From Euryarchaeota archaeon UBA538 (GTDB taxonomy: Archaea > Thermoplasmatota > Poseidoniia > Poseidoniales > Thalassarchaeaceae): a stretch of DNA of 5,945 bases. Under the pieces are notes generated by a model. It saw only the letters and a list, made by a program, of their open reading frames with translations. It had not been told where the DNA came from and made no database searches. The position numbers and the translations under genes were made by a program. Positions 5,863 to 5,945 of the stretch are shown here, one piece after another. Position 1 is the first letter of the stretch. Every line of letters begins with the position of its first letter. Location of the stretch: assembly GCA_002499325.1 (NCBI GenBank), contig DALC01000042.1, positions 214 to 6,158 on the forward strand. Direction: 5' to 3'.

Positions 5863-5945
5863 ATGGCGGAAAGCACAAGTCTAGCAAAAGTCGACTCGGG
5901 GACTTTGGCAAATATATCGATAGTCTTGTTTGTGGGTGTTCTTGC
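5863..5945 (+). CDS. N-terminus of a probable membrane protein, possibly a polysaccharide flippase (3'-partial)
   Basis: The ATG at 5863 opens a frame that runs off the window end after 27 complete codons. The peptide starts MAESTSLAKVDSGTLANI and continues into a hydrophobic run (ISIVLFVGVL) that looks like the beginning of a first membrane helix. Wzx/MATE-type oligosaccharide flippases commonly start with a short polar segment of this S-L-x-K-x-x-S-G-T form followed at once by the first helix, and they often sit beside GT4 genes. That makes a flippase the leading guess, but 27 residues are not enough to prove it. The ATGs at 5830 and 5837 reach a stop within five and eight codons, so 5863 is the only workable start in the spacer. 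The same strand and a 44-base gap suggest co-transcription with the GT4 gene. Confidence 0.55.
   Translation, partial: MAESTSLAKVDSGTLANISIVLFVGVL

Noticed and set aside
1..5945. CRISPR array, tRNA, insertion sequence or phage integration site
   Set aside because: No regularly spaced repeats, cloverleaf-like sequence, transposase motifs or flanking terminal repeats were seen. Nearly all of the window is occupied by the four genes.

Overview
The window most likely comes from an uncultured planktonic euryarchaeon. Marine Group II (Candidatus Poseidoniales, Thermoplasmatota) is my best guess and related lineages are possible. The reasons are a very large beta-helix plus PKD-type surface protein held by one C-terminal membrane helix, a compact DPM1-like family 2 glycosyltransferase, frequent AGA/AGG arginine and ATA isoleucine codons, tightly packed genes, and starts without a clear Shine-Dalgarno sequence. 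There is no rRNA, tRNA or other phylogenetic marker, so this placement is inference.

Layout. (1) Bases 1-3744, plus strand: the 3' part (1247 codons) of a giant surface protein whose N-terminus lies outside the window. It reads as a right-handed beta-helix, a short linker, six PKD/Ig-like domains, a seventh beta-rich domain, one membrane helix and a 27-residue cytoplasmic tail. (2) Bases 3748-4482, minus strand: a soluble DPM1/AglJ-like GT2 glycosyltransferase that converges on the surface-protein gene with a 3-base gap. (3) Bases 4483-4579: a 97-base divergent promoter region, with an imperfect hairpin next to the start of the next gene. (4) Bases 4580-5818, plus strand: a complete GT-B (GT4-type) glycosyltransferase. 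(5) Bases 5819-5862: a short spacer with a 6-bp inverted repeat. (6) Bases 5863-5945, plus strand: the first 27 codons of a probable membrane protein, possibly a polysaccharide flippase. No gene-free stretch exceeds 100 bases.

How the genes may work together (inference): the two glycosyltransferases and the possible flippase look like one edge of a surface-glycan or lipid-linked oligosaccharide locus. The neighbouring surface protein carries 20 N-glycosylation sequons and would be a natural glycan acceptor, though adjacency alone does not prove this. I saw no CRISPR array, insertion sequence, RNA gene or clear novel defence system. The most unusual items are the architecture of the surface protein and the small nucleotide-level repeats described in the findings.
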